From Bdellovibrio bacteriovorus HD100 (GTDB lineage: Bacteria > Bdellovibrionota > Bdellovibrionia > Bdellovibrionales > Bdellovibrionaceae), in the NCBI RefSeq assembly GCF_000196175.1, contig NC_005363.1, forward strand, positions 1,984,001 through 2,048,000: DNA of 64,000 bases. Reading direction: 5' to 3'. The notes under the pieces were generated by a model. That model did no database searches and was not told the DNA's origin. It was given only the letters and a program-made list of their open reading frames with translations. This document shows positions 27,007-34,985 of this stretch, piece after piece. The position numbers and the translations under genes are program-made. The number at the start of each line of letters is the position of its first letter. The stretch's first letter is position 1.

Positions 27007-28494
27007 TTATTCAACAACCGGCTCTTCCTGACAACGCAGAGGCAACTTGTCATTAGGAAGCTTCGCCACGTTTTCCCCGCCCACTGTGTGCACATAGATC
27101 GAATTGGTTTTTGCACCACAAGCAATCGGCTGACCCAATGTCAGAATCACACGGTCCCCGGTTTTACCCAAGCCATGGGACACCAACAACAGATCCACTT
27201 CACGCAGGATATCTTCCATCGTCTTATATGGCTTGATCGCGTGGGTCTGAATACCCCAGCCCAATTCCATGCCATTCAAAACATCCAGATGCTGAGTCAC
27301 GGAAATAATGCGCGCCTTCGGACGGAAGGCCGAAATGATATTTGCCGTTTTACCGGAAGTCGTCAGACAGATGATCGCGGTTGCATTCAGCTTCAGCGCA
27401 CTCAGTGAAGCACTGGCGGCGATAGACGCCGGCGTGCTCAGAAACTCGTTTTCAAGAGAGATTTTATAATACTCTTCTTCGTTGCGTTCCACCTCAGTGA
27501 TGATCTCGTGCATAGTGCGGATACACTTGAACGGATATTTGCCGCTGGCAGATTCCGCCGACAGCATCAAAGCATCAGTTCCATCCAAAACGGCATTGGC
27601 CACATCCGTGATCTCAGCTCGGGTCGGACGAGGGTTTTCAACCATGCTGTCCAGCATCTGAGTCGCCGTGATCACCGGCTTACCCAGTTGATTGCATACA
27701 GAAATAATACGCTTCTGATAGCCCGGCAGACGGCTTTGACCGACTTCCACTGCCAAATCCCCGCGCGCCACCATGACAGCGTCACTCAGGCGGCAGATTT
27801 CTTCCAGATTTTCGATCGCTTCCACCATCTCGATTTTGGCTACGATCTTCGCATTGGAGTTCCCGGCCTCGATCAATTCACGCAGCTTGCGGATATCACG
27901 GGCATGACGAACAAAACTCAAAGCAATATAATCAACTTTATTGGCAATACCGAACTGCAAATCCTCCAGATCTTTTGGAGTCATGCAGTCCACAGGCAGA
28001 TTTACACCCGGAAGATTCATGCCTTTGCGGTCTTTCAGAATACCGCCATAGACAACTTCCACGTCGATTTCCTCACCGCGAACCTGCAAAACCTTCACTT
28101 CCATCAGGCCGTCATCCAGAAGGATGCGCGTGCCCGGCACGCAGGCCAAAGGCAGCTCTTGGAAGTCGGACGGAACCAATCCTGGTTTCCCCAGAACTTT
28201 TGCCGTCGTTACCACCAGTTTTTCGCCAGGTTTAATTTCGATGGAGCCATTTTCAAACTTACCAACGCGGATCTTCGGCCCCTGAAGATCTTGAAGAATC
28301 GCCACCGGAGCCTGAAGCTCTTTAGAGAGCTTGCGCAGGGAATGAACCACCTTCAGGTGGTCTTCATGACTTCCGTGCGAAAAGTTAAGGCGAGCCACGT
28401 TCATGCCCGCCTTTATTGCTTTTTCCAGATTTTTCTCATCACGTGTCGCTGGCCCAATAGTGGCCACAATCTTCGCTCGACGATCTGCTAACAT
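27007..28494 (-). CDS. pyk: Pyruvate kinase
   Basis: Last step of glycolysis: phosphoenolpyruvate plus ADP to pyruvate plus ATP, in the cytoplasm. The 495-residue protein has the family blocks VARLNFSHGSHEDH, ILQDLQGPKIRVG, the active-site strand VAKIEMVEAIENLEEI with the Mg-binding glutamate, ARGDLAVEVG, and TATQMLDSMVENPRPTRAE. A C-terminal allosteric domain follows. The ATG lies 5 bases after the stop of the coiled-coil gene. Its ribosome site AGGAAGG lies within the end of that gene, so the two are probably translationally coupled. Confidence 0.97.
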   Translation of the reverse strand: MLADRRAKIVATIGPATRDEKNLEKAIKAGMNVARLNFSHGSHEDHLKVVHSLRKLSKELQAPVAILQDLQGPKIRVGKFENGSIEIKPGEKLVVTTAKVLGKPGLVPSDFQELPLACVPGTRILLDDGLMEVKVLQVRGEEIDVEVVYGGILKDRKGMNLPGVNLPVDCMTPKDLEDLQFGIANKVDYIALSFVRHARDIRKLRELIEAGNSNAKIVAKIEMVEAIENLEEICRLSDAVMVARGDLAVEVGQSRLPGYQKRIISVCNQLGKPVITATQMLDSMVENPRPTRAEITDVANAVLDGTDALMLSAESASGKYPFKCIRTMHEIITEVERNEEEYYKISLENEFLSTPASIAASASLSALKLNATAIICLTTSGKTANIISAFRPKARIISVTQHLDVLNGMELGWGIQTHAIKPYKTMEDILREVDLLLVSHGLGKTGDRVILTLGQPIACGAKTNSIYVHTVGGENVAKLPNDKLPLRCQEEPVVE

Positions 28495-28499
28495 TTGAA

Positions 28500-30176
28500 C
28501 TACGCCTTCCTGCTATATGAACTCATCTTCACAGACAAGTTTTGCATATCTTCCTGATGGCGTCTATTCATTCTATCAAGTTGATCTTGATGCGAATTGT
28601 TCAATTGAGCTATCTTAGCCTCGTACTTCATTTGCATGGATTCTTTTTCCATTTTACCGGACTTATCCCGCTCATCCACACGAGTTGCGTACATTTTCTC
28701 GATGCGCTTCAATTCACGATCCTGACTGTCTTTCAGGGCAGCCAAGCGATCTTCATAAGTCTTAACAGTCTGCTCCAACTTGGAGTTGAAGCTGGCTTCC
28801 ATAGTTCTGAAGCGCTCCGTCATGTTTTTATTCAAGGCCAGATGATCCGCGCTGTTTTTCTCGCGCACCACGTCCATACGTTCCATGTAGTTCGACTTCA
28901 TGACATCCAGAGAATCATTGTAATAGCGCCCCAGCTGATCCTGATTTTTGTTGGTCAGATCGATCACTTTCTTAACCCGTGCTTCGGCGTTATTCGCCAC
29001 CTGGGTGACCTGATCCTTATGGGCTGTCAGCAGGTTTTCTCTTTCCTCGCGATGACGAGTGTTCATGATGCTGACCTGGGATTTATTTTCGCGGTCCGTG
29101 TTACGCAATAGCTTCTGATTTTCAGTCAGAACTTTGCCAATGCGCTCGTCATTGATCTCTTTCATCCGGTCCACCGCGTTTTCACGCTGTTCCTCGGAAA
29201 GACCCAAACGCTTTTCATAGGCCTGCGTCAGATTGCGGCGCTCAATACCACGCAGACGTTGATTTTTGGAAATTTCATTATTGAACTGACTGTTCAAACG
29301 CTGAATCTGACTGTCGCGGGAGCGAATCTGGCTGTTAATTCGCCCATTCACAGAATCGCGGAAGTTCTGATTCTGTTCATCCATCAGATTGGATTTTTGA
29401 GCCAGGGTGTTTTCGTATTTGTCGCGAACGGCCACACGCTCCTGATCCATGATTTCCTGCTTCATTTGCAGGTTGTCGCCGAACTCTTCCTTGCTGTTGG
29501 TCACATAATCAGAGTACTTCTGGGACCAGCGGGAATTATCCGCCTCACGCTGACGCTCGGTTTGTTTCAGACGAGCCTCATAGGACTTGCGCATCTCACG
29601 CTCATTGCGATCTTTTGAACGCAATGTCTCGTCGTGACTGCTTAAAATGGCATCTCTTTCGCGCTCGTGGGCTTCATTCAGCTTGCGAGCGTTTTCATGA
29701 ATGGCTTTTTGCGATTTGGTGCGATTTTCCTCGATGGCCGTGACAAAACGCTCATCACGATTGCCAATTTCAGAATTCAACTGACCCACCAGATTTTGTT
29801 TCTGGGACTCATTGATTTCTTTTTGCTTTTTTATGGTGCTTTCGTAAGCTGCTTTTTGCTCTTCCCGGGCATTGTAAGCCTCTTCGGTTTTATTGCGCAA
29901 AGACTCACGATAAGTCTGACGGACTTCATCGATCTTCTTGGAGTTTTCATAGTCACGCTCACTCAAAGACTCGCGGCTGCGGTCTTTCAATTCAGCGATA
30001 CGACCTTCATATTCATCAGTGATATTCTTGATTTCTTCGTGATGACGCTGCTCAAGCCGCTTCAGCTCTGCATTACGGCGTTTGGCATTTTCGCTTTCGC
30101 GATTCTCATACTCTTCCCGAGTCTTACGAATTTTTTCGTCCTGACGCGCACGATCCGATGATGAAATAGAAGACAT
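28500..30176 (-). CDS. Full-length coiled-coil protein (Ccp-like, filament candidate)
   Basis: A 558-residue, highly charged protein with almost no Pro, Gly or Trp. It is predicted to be coiled coil from about residue 10 to 545 (for example EQRHHEEIKNITDEYEGRI and QREADNSRWSQKYSDYV), with no signal peptide or membrane segment. This architecture is that of bacterial intermediate-filament-like proteins. B. bacteriovorus has a described coiled-coil repeat protein of this kind, Ccp, which helps keep cell shape, and this gene may be it. I cannot confirm identity by alignment. It sits 86 bases after an exported-protein gene and 5 bases before pyk, an unusual pairing of structural and glycolytic genes. 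Confidence 0.85.
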   Translation of the reverse strand: MSSISSSDRARQDEKIRKTREEYENRESENAKRRNAELKRLEQRHHEEIKNITDEYEGRIAELKDRSRESLSERDYENSKKIDEVRQTYRESLRNKTEEAYNAREEQKAAYESTIKKQKEINESQKQNLVGQLNSEIGNRDERFVTAIEENRTKSQKAIHENARKLNEAHERERDAILSSHDETLRSKDRNEREMRKSYEARLKQTERQREADNSRWSQKYSDYVTNSKEEFGDNLQMKQEIMDQERVAVRDKYENTLAQKSNLMDEQNQNFRDSVNGRINSQIRSRDSQIQRLNSQFNNEISKNQRLRGIERRNLTQAYEKRLGLSEEQRENAVDRMKEINDERIGKVLTENQKLLRNTDRENKSQVSIMNTRHREERENLLTAHKDQVTQVANNAEARVKKVIDLTNKNQDQLGRYYNDSLDVMKSNYMERMDVVREKNSADHLALNKNMTERFRTMEASFNSKLEQTVKTYEDRLAALKDSQDRELKRIEKMYATRVDERDKSGKMEKESMQMKYEAKIAQLNNSHQDQLDRMNRRHQEDMQNLSVKMSSYSRKA

Positions 30177-30262
30177 CCTATCCTCCCAGACCTCAGATTA
30201 ACATGAGGCATGGGAAGAAACTTCAAATGACATGGAATGCAAATTAAAATCAGGACCAGAGT

Positions 30263-31000
30263 CTAGCGCTCAAAGACACGCTGACGATAAAGCTCTTTCA
30301 TTCGCTGCAGTTCCGCGGCTTTGCGCTGGCGGCGGGCTTCTTCGGCCTTTTCCTGAGCCTCAACAGAGGCGATCTTTCTGTCCGTCAAAGTCTGATAGAG
30401 TTGACTGGTTTTCTGGGCCAGATCACCCCAGTTGTCACGGTACAGGCGCACCTCTTTTACAAACTCCTCTTTAGTGCCGCGATACAAAGAGTTCCACATC
30501 GGCAGATGCTCTTTCATATCAATTGGCTGAATCATTCCGTACTCGGTCTTGCCCTGGGAATTCAGCCCGGAAACCCAGACCTCGAAACCCTCGGGAATCT
30601 CCAGCGTTTTACCATCACGAAGAGTCACCTTCAGGGAGGCATTCATATTGCGAATCAAAATGCGGGAGTCCTGAAAAATCACCCAGTACTCACCCATGGA
30701 CGCCTTCGTGCTGGCATAAAGACTTTCCACCTGCAGGTTCTTCCCTGCTTCCACCCAGACAGCCCCTTTCACCAGGCGCCACTGATCCGGCGTCAGACGA
30801 ACCAATGCCGAGCCCGCGGTGGCATGCAGTTGTTTGTTGTCCTTTTCAAAATGAAAAGCCGATCCGGTCACCTGAATCGCGCAGCTTTCCTGGGATTTCA
30901 GACAGGCCGAAGGCTGCTCAATCAGATCCCCGGCGGCCCGCACCCGGACCTCCATCTGGAATGCCATCAAGAACAACATCAAGCGCACGATTTTCTTCAT
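30263..31000 (-). CDS. Exported FecR-like protein with helical tail
   Basis: The ATG at 31000 (245 residues) is chosen because the longer frame starting at 31117 would overlap the preceding gene by over 100 bases. A signal peptide (KKIVRLMLFLMAFQMEVRVRA) leads into beta-rich residues 40-160 that resemble the FecR fold: VTGSAFHF, ATAGSALVRLTPDQWRLVKG, and TLRDGKTLEIPEGFEVWVSG. The last 80 residues are a charged helix rich in Arg, Glu and Gln. It starts 1 base after the stop of the TPR protein gene, so the two are co-translated. A periplasmic envelope role is inferred; no enzyme motif is seen. Confidence 0.8.
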   Translation of the reverse strand: MKKIVRLMLFLMAFQMEVRVRAAGDLIEQPSACLKSQESCAIQVTGSAFHFEKDNKQLHATAGSALVRLTPDQWRLVKGAVWVEAGKNLQVESLYASTKASMGEYWVIFQDSRILIRNMNASLKVTLRDGKTLEIPEGFEVWVSGLNSQGKTEYGMIQPIDMKEHLPMWNSLYRGTKEEFVKEVRLYRDNWGDLAQKTSQLYQTLTDRKIASVEAQEKAEEARRQRKAAELQRMKELYRQRVFER

Positions 31001-31001
31001 A

Positions 31002-31676
31002 CTACTCAACACTTTGCGCCAGTTTGCGCGCCTGTTTTTTAAGGTTTTCATTCTTGAAGTTTTTAGCAACGGTTTTATAGATTTCCGCCGCCTCTTCTGT
31101 CTGACTGTTGATTTCACTGATTTGCCCCATGCGAAGCAAAATGAAACCCGTCAGATCATGCTGTGGATACTGGGTCACCATTTCGTCAATCTGCCCCAGG
31201 CTGCTGCGATAGTCTTTTTTCAGGAAGTAACTTTCGGCAATAAAGAAACGCGCCTCAACACTGTGTTGGGACAACGGGTACTTTTCCAGAAGCTGGCCAA
31301 ATTCACGGATAGCACGATCATACTGCTGACCGTTAAAGTAACGCTTTCCCTTTTCATAAATCGCACCGGAAAGGTCTAAAGTCTCTTCACTGGCCGGAGC
31401 CCGAACCACAGCCGAAAGATTGTGAAGTTCATACTTGGCTTGAAGTTTTTTGTCATTCGGAAGAACCTGCGCCACCGTTTGCTGGAAGTCCTTCAACTGA
31501 TAACTTAAAAGAGAGTTGTTGAATTTCTCTTTTTCCACCTGTTTTTGCAGGGATGCCAGACGCATTTCATACTCTTCATGACCATTGAAATGCGCCACGA
31601 ATGTGGCATACACTCCCATGAACCCGACAGCCAGGCACAGGCAGAAGACGACGAATAAAGAGTTCTGATTTTTCAT
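31002..31676 (-). CDS. Membrane-anchored TPR protein
   Basis: A 224-residue protein with an N-terminal anchor (NSLFVVFCLCLAVGFMGVYA), then a coiled-coil stretch (residues 35-70). Tetratricopeptide-like repeats begin at YEKGKRYFNGQQYDRAIREF and continue through HSVEARFFIAESYFLKKDYR and GFILLRMGQISEINSQTEEA. The layout resembles CpoB/YbgF-type periplasmic TPR proteins, but no Tol-Pal genes are near. It is followed after 1 base by the FecR-like gene and preceded 41 bases upstream by another exported protein, so the three may act together in the envelope. Confidence 0.85.
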   Translation of the reverse strand: MKNQNSLFVVFCLCLAVGFMGVYATFVAHFNGHEEYEMRLASLQKQVEKEKFNNSLLSYQLKDFQQTVAQVLPNDKKLQAKYELHNLSAVVRAPASEETLDLSGAIYEKGKRYFNGQQYDRAIREFGQLLEKYPLSQHSVEARFFIAESYFLKKDYRSSLGQIDEMVTQYPQHDLTGFILLRMGQISEINSQTEEAAEIYKTVAKNFKNENLKKQARKLAQSVE

Positions 31677-31717
31677 GTCTCACTTATCGGCAAAAACCGA
31701 TAAATATTGAGACTGTC

Positions 31718-32431
31718 TTATTTCGAGACGGACTTCTGGTCGTAGGTATAGACGATCTCAGCGTCCAGATCCTTCCACTTGCCATCCTTCTGAATTTTCG
31801 GCGCCACACGCCCCTTCATGACCTGCAGCTTTTTGTCCGCCTGGGAATACCAAAGATGGATTGGATCGACGATGGCAGCGATGATGAAACTTGTGGGCTT
31901 CATACGAAGCTCCATCCACTTTCCTGTGGCCGTGTCTTTTTCGCCGACCTTTTGCAAAGTGAAACCGACCGTCTCCAGGCGATCCCAAACTGCGAAGCGA
32001 ACATCCAAAGGTTTGCCAGCAGCCAGAGCATCCCAGCTTTTTTCAACAAAGGCGTTGAAATTAGGAGTGCTCAACACAAAGCCGCTCAACTTTTCATCCG
32101 CACTTTTCTTTTTTCCACCCGGGCCCTCGTATTCAAAATAAATACGGCCGTCGCGAACCTGGAAGCGGCCCTTTTCACCCGTTTGCTTGCGGTCAATTTC
32201 ATAAGAAAGCACATCGGCTTCTTTGATCAGACCCTTTTCACTCACAACAACCTTGCCCTCGGTATCACGGAACTCCGTTAGCGTCTGCAACCCATCGGTC
32301 TGGGGGGCAAGATCCACATTCAGAGTAAAAAGAGTTTTTTGGCGATTTGATTTCAAATCATACAGAGTTGCGGAAGAATACGTTTGCGCAAATCCAAAAA
32401 CCGGAAACAAAAGTGCAAGAACGAATACCAT
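31718..32431 (-). CDS. Exported protein, DUF3108-like
   Basis: The ATG at 32431 has GGGGG 4 bases upstream and gives 237 residues; a longer frame from 32485 lacks such a site. The signal peptide is MVFVLALLFPVFGFAQ. The mature part is a beta-sheet protein with repeated antiparallel strands (LSYEIDRKQTGEKGRFQVRD, RIYFEYEGPGGKKKSADEKL, VGFTLQKVGEKDTATGKWME) and the end KKLQVMKGRVAPKIQKDGKW. The layout is like DUF3108 periplasmic proteins, but this is a resemblance, not a firm match. First gene of a run that continues through the TPR, FecR-like, coiled-coil and pyk genes. Confidence 0.78.
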   Translation of the reverse strand: MVFVLALLFPVFGFAQTYSSATLYDLKSNRQKTLFTLNVDLAPQTDGLQTLTEFRDTEGKVVVSEKGLIKEADVLSYEIDRKQTGEKGRFQVRDGRIYFEYEGPGGKKKSADEKLSGFVLSTPNFNAFVEKSWDALAAGKPLDVRFAVWDRLETVGFTLQKVGEKDTATGKWMELRMKPTSFIIAAIVDPIHLWYSQADKKLQVMKGRVAPKIQKDGKWKDLDAEIVYTYDQKSVSK

Positions 32432-32543
32432 AAAACCCCCGATCGAAAGTCCATAGTACCCAATAGATAAGAAAATAAAAAGCATGACACTTAACAGCCA
32501 TTATTTTCTGCAATACATCCTGGACCGAAAAATTTCATTTAAC

Positions 32544-32572
32544 TTGACCATCCCGACCATGAAAATTAGGGT
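32544..32572 (+). promoter_or_regulatory. Sigma-70-like promoter for the HU gene
   Basis: TTGACC at 32544-32549, a 17-base spacer, then TAGGGT at 32567-32572. The -35 box is strong and the -10 box moderate, about 30 bases before the HU start codon. Confidence 0.55.
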
Positions 32573-32602
32573 AAGTTCCTTCGGGATGAGGATTGAAAAG
32601 CT

Positions 32603-32875
32603 ATGAATAAAGCCCAATTGGTGGAACTGGTCGCAGAAAAAACAAAGACAACCAAAAGTCAATCCGAACTGATTCTCGACGCCACTCTGGAAGCCATTCA
32701 GGAAGCTCTCAAAGACGGTGATGAGGTCAAACTGGTTGGCTTTGGCACTTTCTCCAGAAGCTCCCGCAAAGCCCGCCAGGGACGCAATCCCAAAACAGGC
32801 GAAACGGTCAAAATTCCCAGCGCCTACATCCCCAAGTTCAAACCGGGCAAAGACTTAAAAGACGCCCTTAACTAA
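32603..32875 (+). CDS. hup: HU-family DNA-binding protein
   Basis: A 90-residue nucleoid protein of normal HU length. It has the N-terminal dimer helices (MNKAQLVELVAEKTKTTKSQ), the signature GFGTFSRSSRKARQGRNPKT, and the DNA-contacting arm RNPKTGETVKIPSAYIPKFK. It bends and compacts DNA non-specifically. The end overlaps the convergent GYF-like gene by 8 bases. HU rather than IHF is favoured by sequence around the arm, but this is not certain. Confidence 0.95.
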   Translation: MNKAQLVELVAEKTKTTKSQSELILDATLEAIQEALKDGDEVKLVGFGTFSRSSRKARQGRNPKTGETVKIPSAYIPKFKPGKDLKDALN

Positions 32876-33272
32876 ACTCTGGGCGATCCAAAATTCGCGA
32901 CCAACCACTCATTCCGGATTTCCAGATATAATTCTGAGCGCTGACTCGCTGACTGCGCAAAGATTCTTGTATCTCGCGCACAGAATAAGGCCCTTCTTGC
33001 ACCATGGCCTTGCCGTCATCTGAAGCTACCAAAAGCACCCACTCTTTATCATCTGCCGCGATATCCATCCCCTGCACATACCCTTGCGTGGCCGGAAACA
33101 GACTGCGATCAAATCCCCACTCCCAAGCGGACTTCCAACTGCCGTCCGCATCACAAGAAATCAGGTCATGAGGTCCGATATCACCCTTTAGTATGAGCTG
33201 ACGGATTTCCTCAACACCAACGGGCCCCTGGGGCTTCAAATTTTTATTGTAGTACCAACGGTCATTTTTCAT
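32868..33272 (-). CDS. GYF_2-like domain protein
   Basis: A small 134-residue protein with two related domains. The first (WYYNKNLKPQGPVGVEEIRQ, then LILKGDIGPHDLI) matches the GYF_2 pattern, a module that binds proline-rich peptides. The second (VQEGPYSVREIQESLRSQRV, then WKSGMSGWSRI) is a diverged copy. No signal peptide is seen. Its ATG overlaps the stop of the ChaN-like gene by 4 bases (ATGA), so it is translated from the same mRNA. Its convergent end overlaps HU by 8 bases. A partner cannot be named from the sequence. Confidence 0.8.
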   Translation of the reverse strand: MKNDRWYYNKNLKPQGPVGVEEIRQLILKGDIGPHDLISCDADGSWKSAWEWGFDRSLFPATQGYVQGMDIAADDKEWVLLVASDDGKAMVQEGPYSVREIQESLRSQRVSAQNYIWKSGMSGWSRILDRPEFS

Positions 33273-34903
33273 AGCTTTTCCTTTTTACTCAGGAACGGTG
33301 CCGGCAAGGACTCGATCACTTCCAACGCTTCATAGTAAACCACATCAAAATGCGGATTGCCCAACGGCTTTTTCAGGAAGGTCGCCAAAGTGGCCGCCTT
33401 AATCAGTTTTTTCTGATATCCGCCAAACAAACGCTCTCCCATCATCCCACCCAACAAAGACGCTGCCAGAACATAGCTCCACTTTTTACGCGGACGCGCC
33501 TGCAGACGATGTCCAGGGACACCTGTGATCACCATCAATTCATGCATTTTCTGAGCGAGCGCCAGCTGCAAGGCCTCTTTCCCCAAATCCGAAGGCCCGC
33601 GCGTGGCCAGACTGGCCTTGATATCCGCAATGGTGTCGGTCTTGCGCTTGTGGTTGATGATTTTGGAACCAAAATAGGCCACCGCCTGCTTCCAAATCAG
33701 ACGCAGAAAATCTGCCGGAACATCCATGGGGATCTGCTTCTCGCCACTGACCTGGGCATGCACGAAGTGCATCGCCAACGAGGCCGCGTGATTCACGGTT
33801 CCCCGCGCCAGATAGGCTGCGCCGATCTCTGGTAAATAGAAAGAATTCTCATCTGCAATCATCAGCTCAATCCAGCGCAATTTTTTGGGGTCATAGTGCT
33901 CGCGCACCTGACTCCAGAAAGAGCTGTCCCGGGCCGTGTACACCGACAGATTGGAGGTTGAAACAGTCAATCCCAGCTCCTCGGAGATGATCTTCACATA
34001 GCGGCCGACGTGATCCGTATAATCCAGCAGATCCTCGTCGTCGTCGTCGTCGTCATCATCGTGCAAACCCAAATCGTAAGTCTGCTCCAGATACATCAGA
34101 TAGTTTTGCCACTTCACCCACGGCGGAACACTCATCAGGCAGAAAATGTTCTGAGACAGGCGCACCAGATCCGTGCTGGCTTCCAGTTCCCGATTCAGCA
34201 ACTGGAAATAGATCTTTTCAGAGTTCTGGAAGATGCGCAGGATGCGTTTTGCAAATGGAGCCCCCAGAATGCGGACGATCTCAGCGGGAATATGCTCTGC
34301 TGCCAAATGCAAATCCCCGTAGATAACGAAAACCAAATGATCAGGATGGGCCTTCACCAATTCAGCAATCTTTTTGCCAGCAAAGACATCCCGCGACTTT
34401 AAAGTCGTCGCATTGCGCTTTTTATAGCTGCGATTGATGCCGCGGACAGCGACTTTGTTTTTTTGCGCCCAGCGCAACAAAGGACGATAGTACTCCCATG
34501 GAAAACCCCACTTGGTCTGCCATTGCACTGACTTAAGAAAATCACGCTCTGACATCTTACCGGACATATAGCGGTCGATTTTCTCCTGATCTGCAGCCTC
34601 AAGAAACTCGACTGCCAGGATGGTTTTGCGGTCCTTTGGAATATGACGAAGGATGCGGGCCTGGGCTTTTTGCGACTGGTGAAGGGCGTGAAAATCCCCG
34701 ACCATAACGACCTGAGAATGGCTCATCTGTTCCCAGAGAGCTTCTTTGGTGGAGGCCGTCCATTTCTTGGCGAACTCCTTTTCATAGACCTTTTGATAGC
34801 GCATCAGCTCAGGAGTGTCCCGCCCCAACCGATGCCGCACCTGCTTTTCCATCTGCAAGTACAGGTCTTTCCGAATACGTATCCATTTTTGTAGGTCGTT
34901 CAA
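33269..34903 (-). CDS. ChaN/Tiki-like family protein
   Basis: A 544-residue protein if the TTG at 34903 is used; AAGGA lies 8 bases upstream. Longer in-frame starts reach 34987 and 35038 but would overlap the divergent VKOR-DsbA gene. Residues about 70-230 match the ChaN (haem-binding, Tiki/EreA-like) fold: VVMVGDFHALHQSQKAQ, ILAVEFLEAADQEKIDRYM, and VFVIYGDLHLAAEHIP. The C-terminal half is helical and unrecognised. An Asp run (8 consecutive Asp) lies in the middle, encoded by a GAC/GAT repeat near 34034-34060. There is no clear signal peptide, so a cytoplasmic location is likely. It is coupled to the GYF-like gene. Confidence 0.75.
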   Translation of the reverse strand: MNDLQKWIRIRKDLYLQMEKQVRHRLGRDTPELMRYQKVYEKEFAKKWTASTKEALWEQMSHSQVVMVGDFHALHQSQKAQARILRHIPKDRKTILAVEFLEAADQEKIDRYMSGKMSERDFLKSVQWQTKWGFPWEYYRPLLRWAQKNKVAVRGINRSYKKRNATTLKSRDVFAGKKIAELVKAHPDHLVFVIYGDLHLAAEHIPAEIVRILGAPFAKRILRIFQNSEKIYFQLLNRELEASTDLVRLSQNIFCLMSVPPWVKWQNYLMYLEQTYDLGLHDDDDDDDDEDLLDYTDHVGRYVKIISEELGLTVSTSNLSVYTARDSSFWSQVREHYDPKKLRWIELMIADENSFYLPEIGAAYLARGTVNHAASLAMHFVHAQVSGEKQIPMDVPADFLRLIWKQAVAYFGSKIINHKRKTDTIADIKASLATRGPSDLGKEALQLALAQKMHELMVITGVPGHRLQARPRKKWSYVLAASLLGGMMGERLFGGYQKKLIKAATLATFLKKPLGNPHFDVVYYEALEVIESLPAPFLSKKEKL

Positions 34904-34985
34904 GCTGTCTTCCTTGAGAGCATTCCAAAGTATTTTTACATAATTTCGATTGATTTCAAACACGATTCTAAGATTCAATGAGGTC

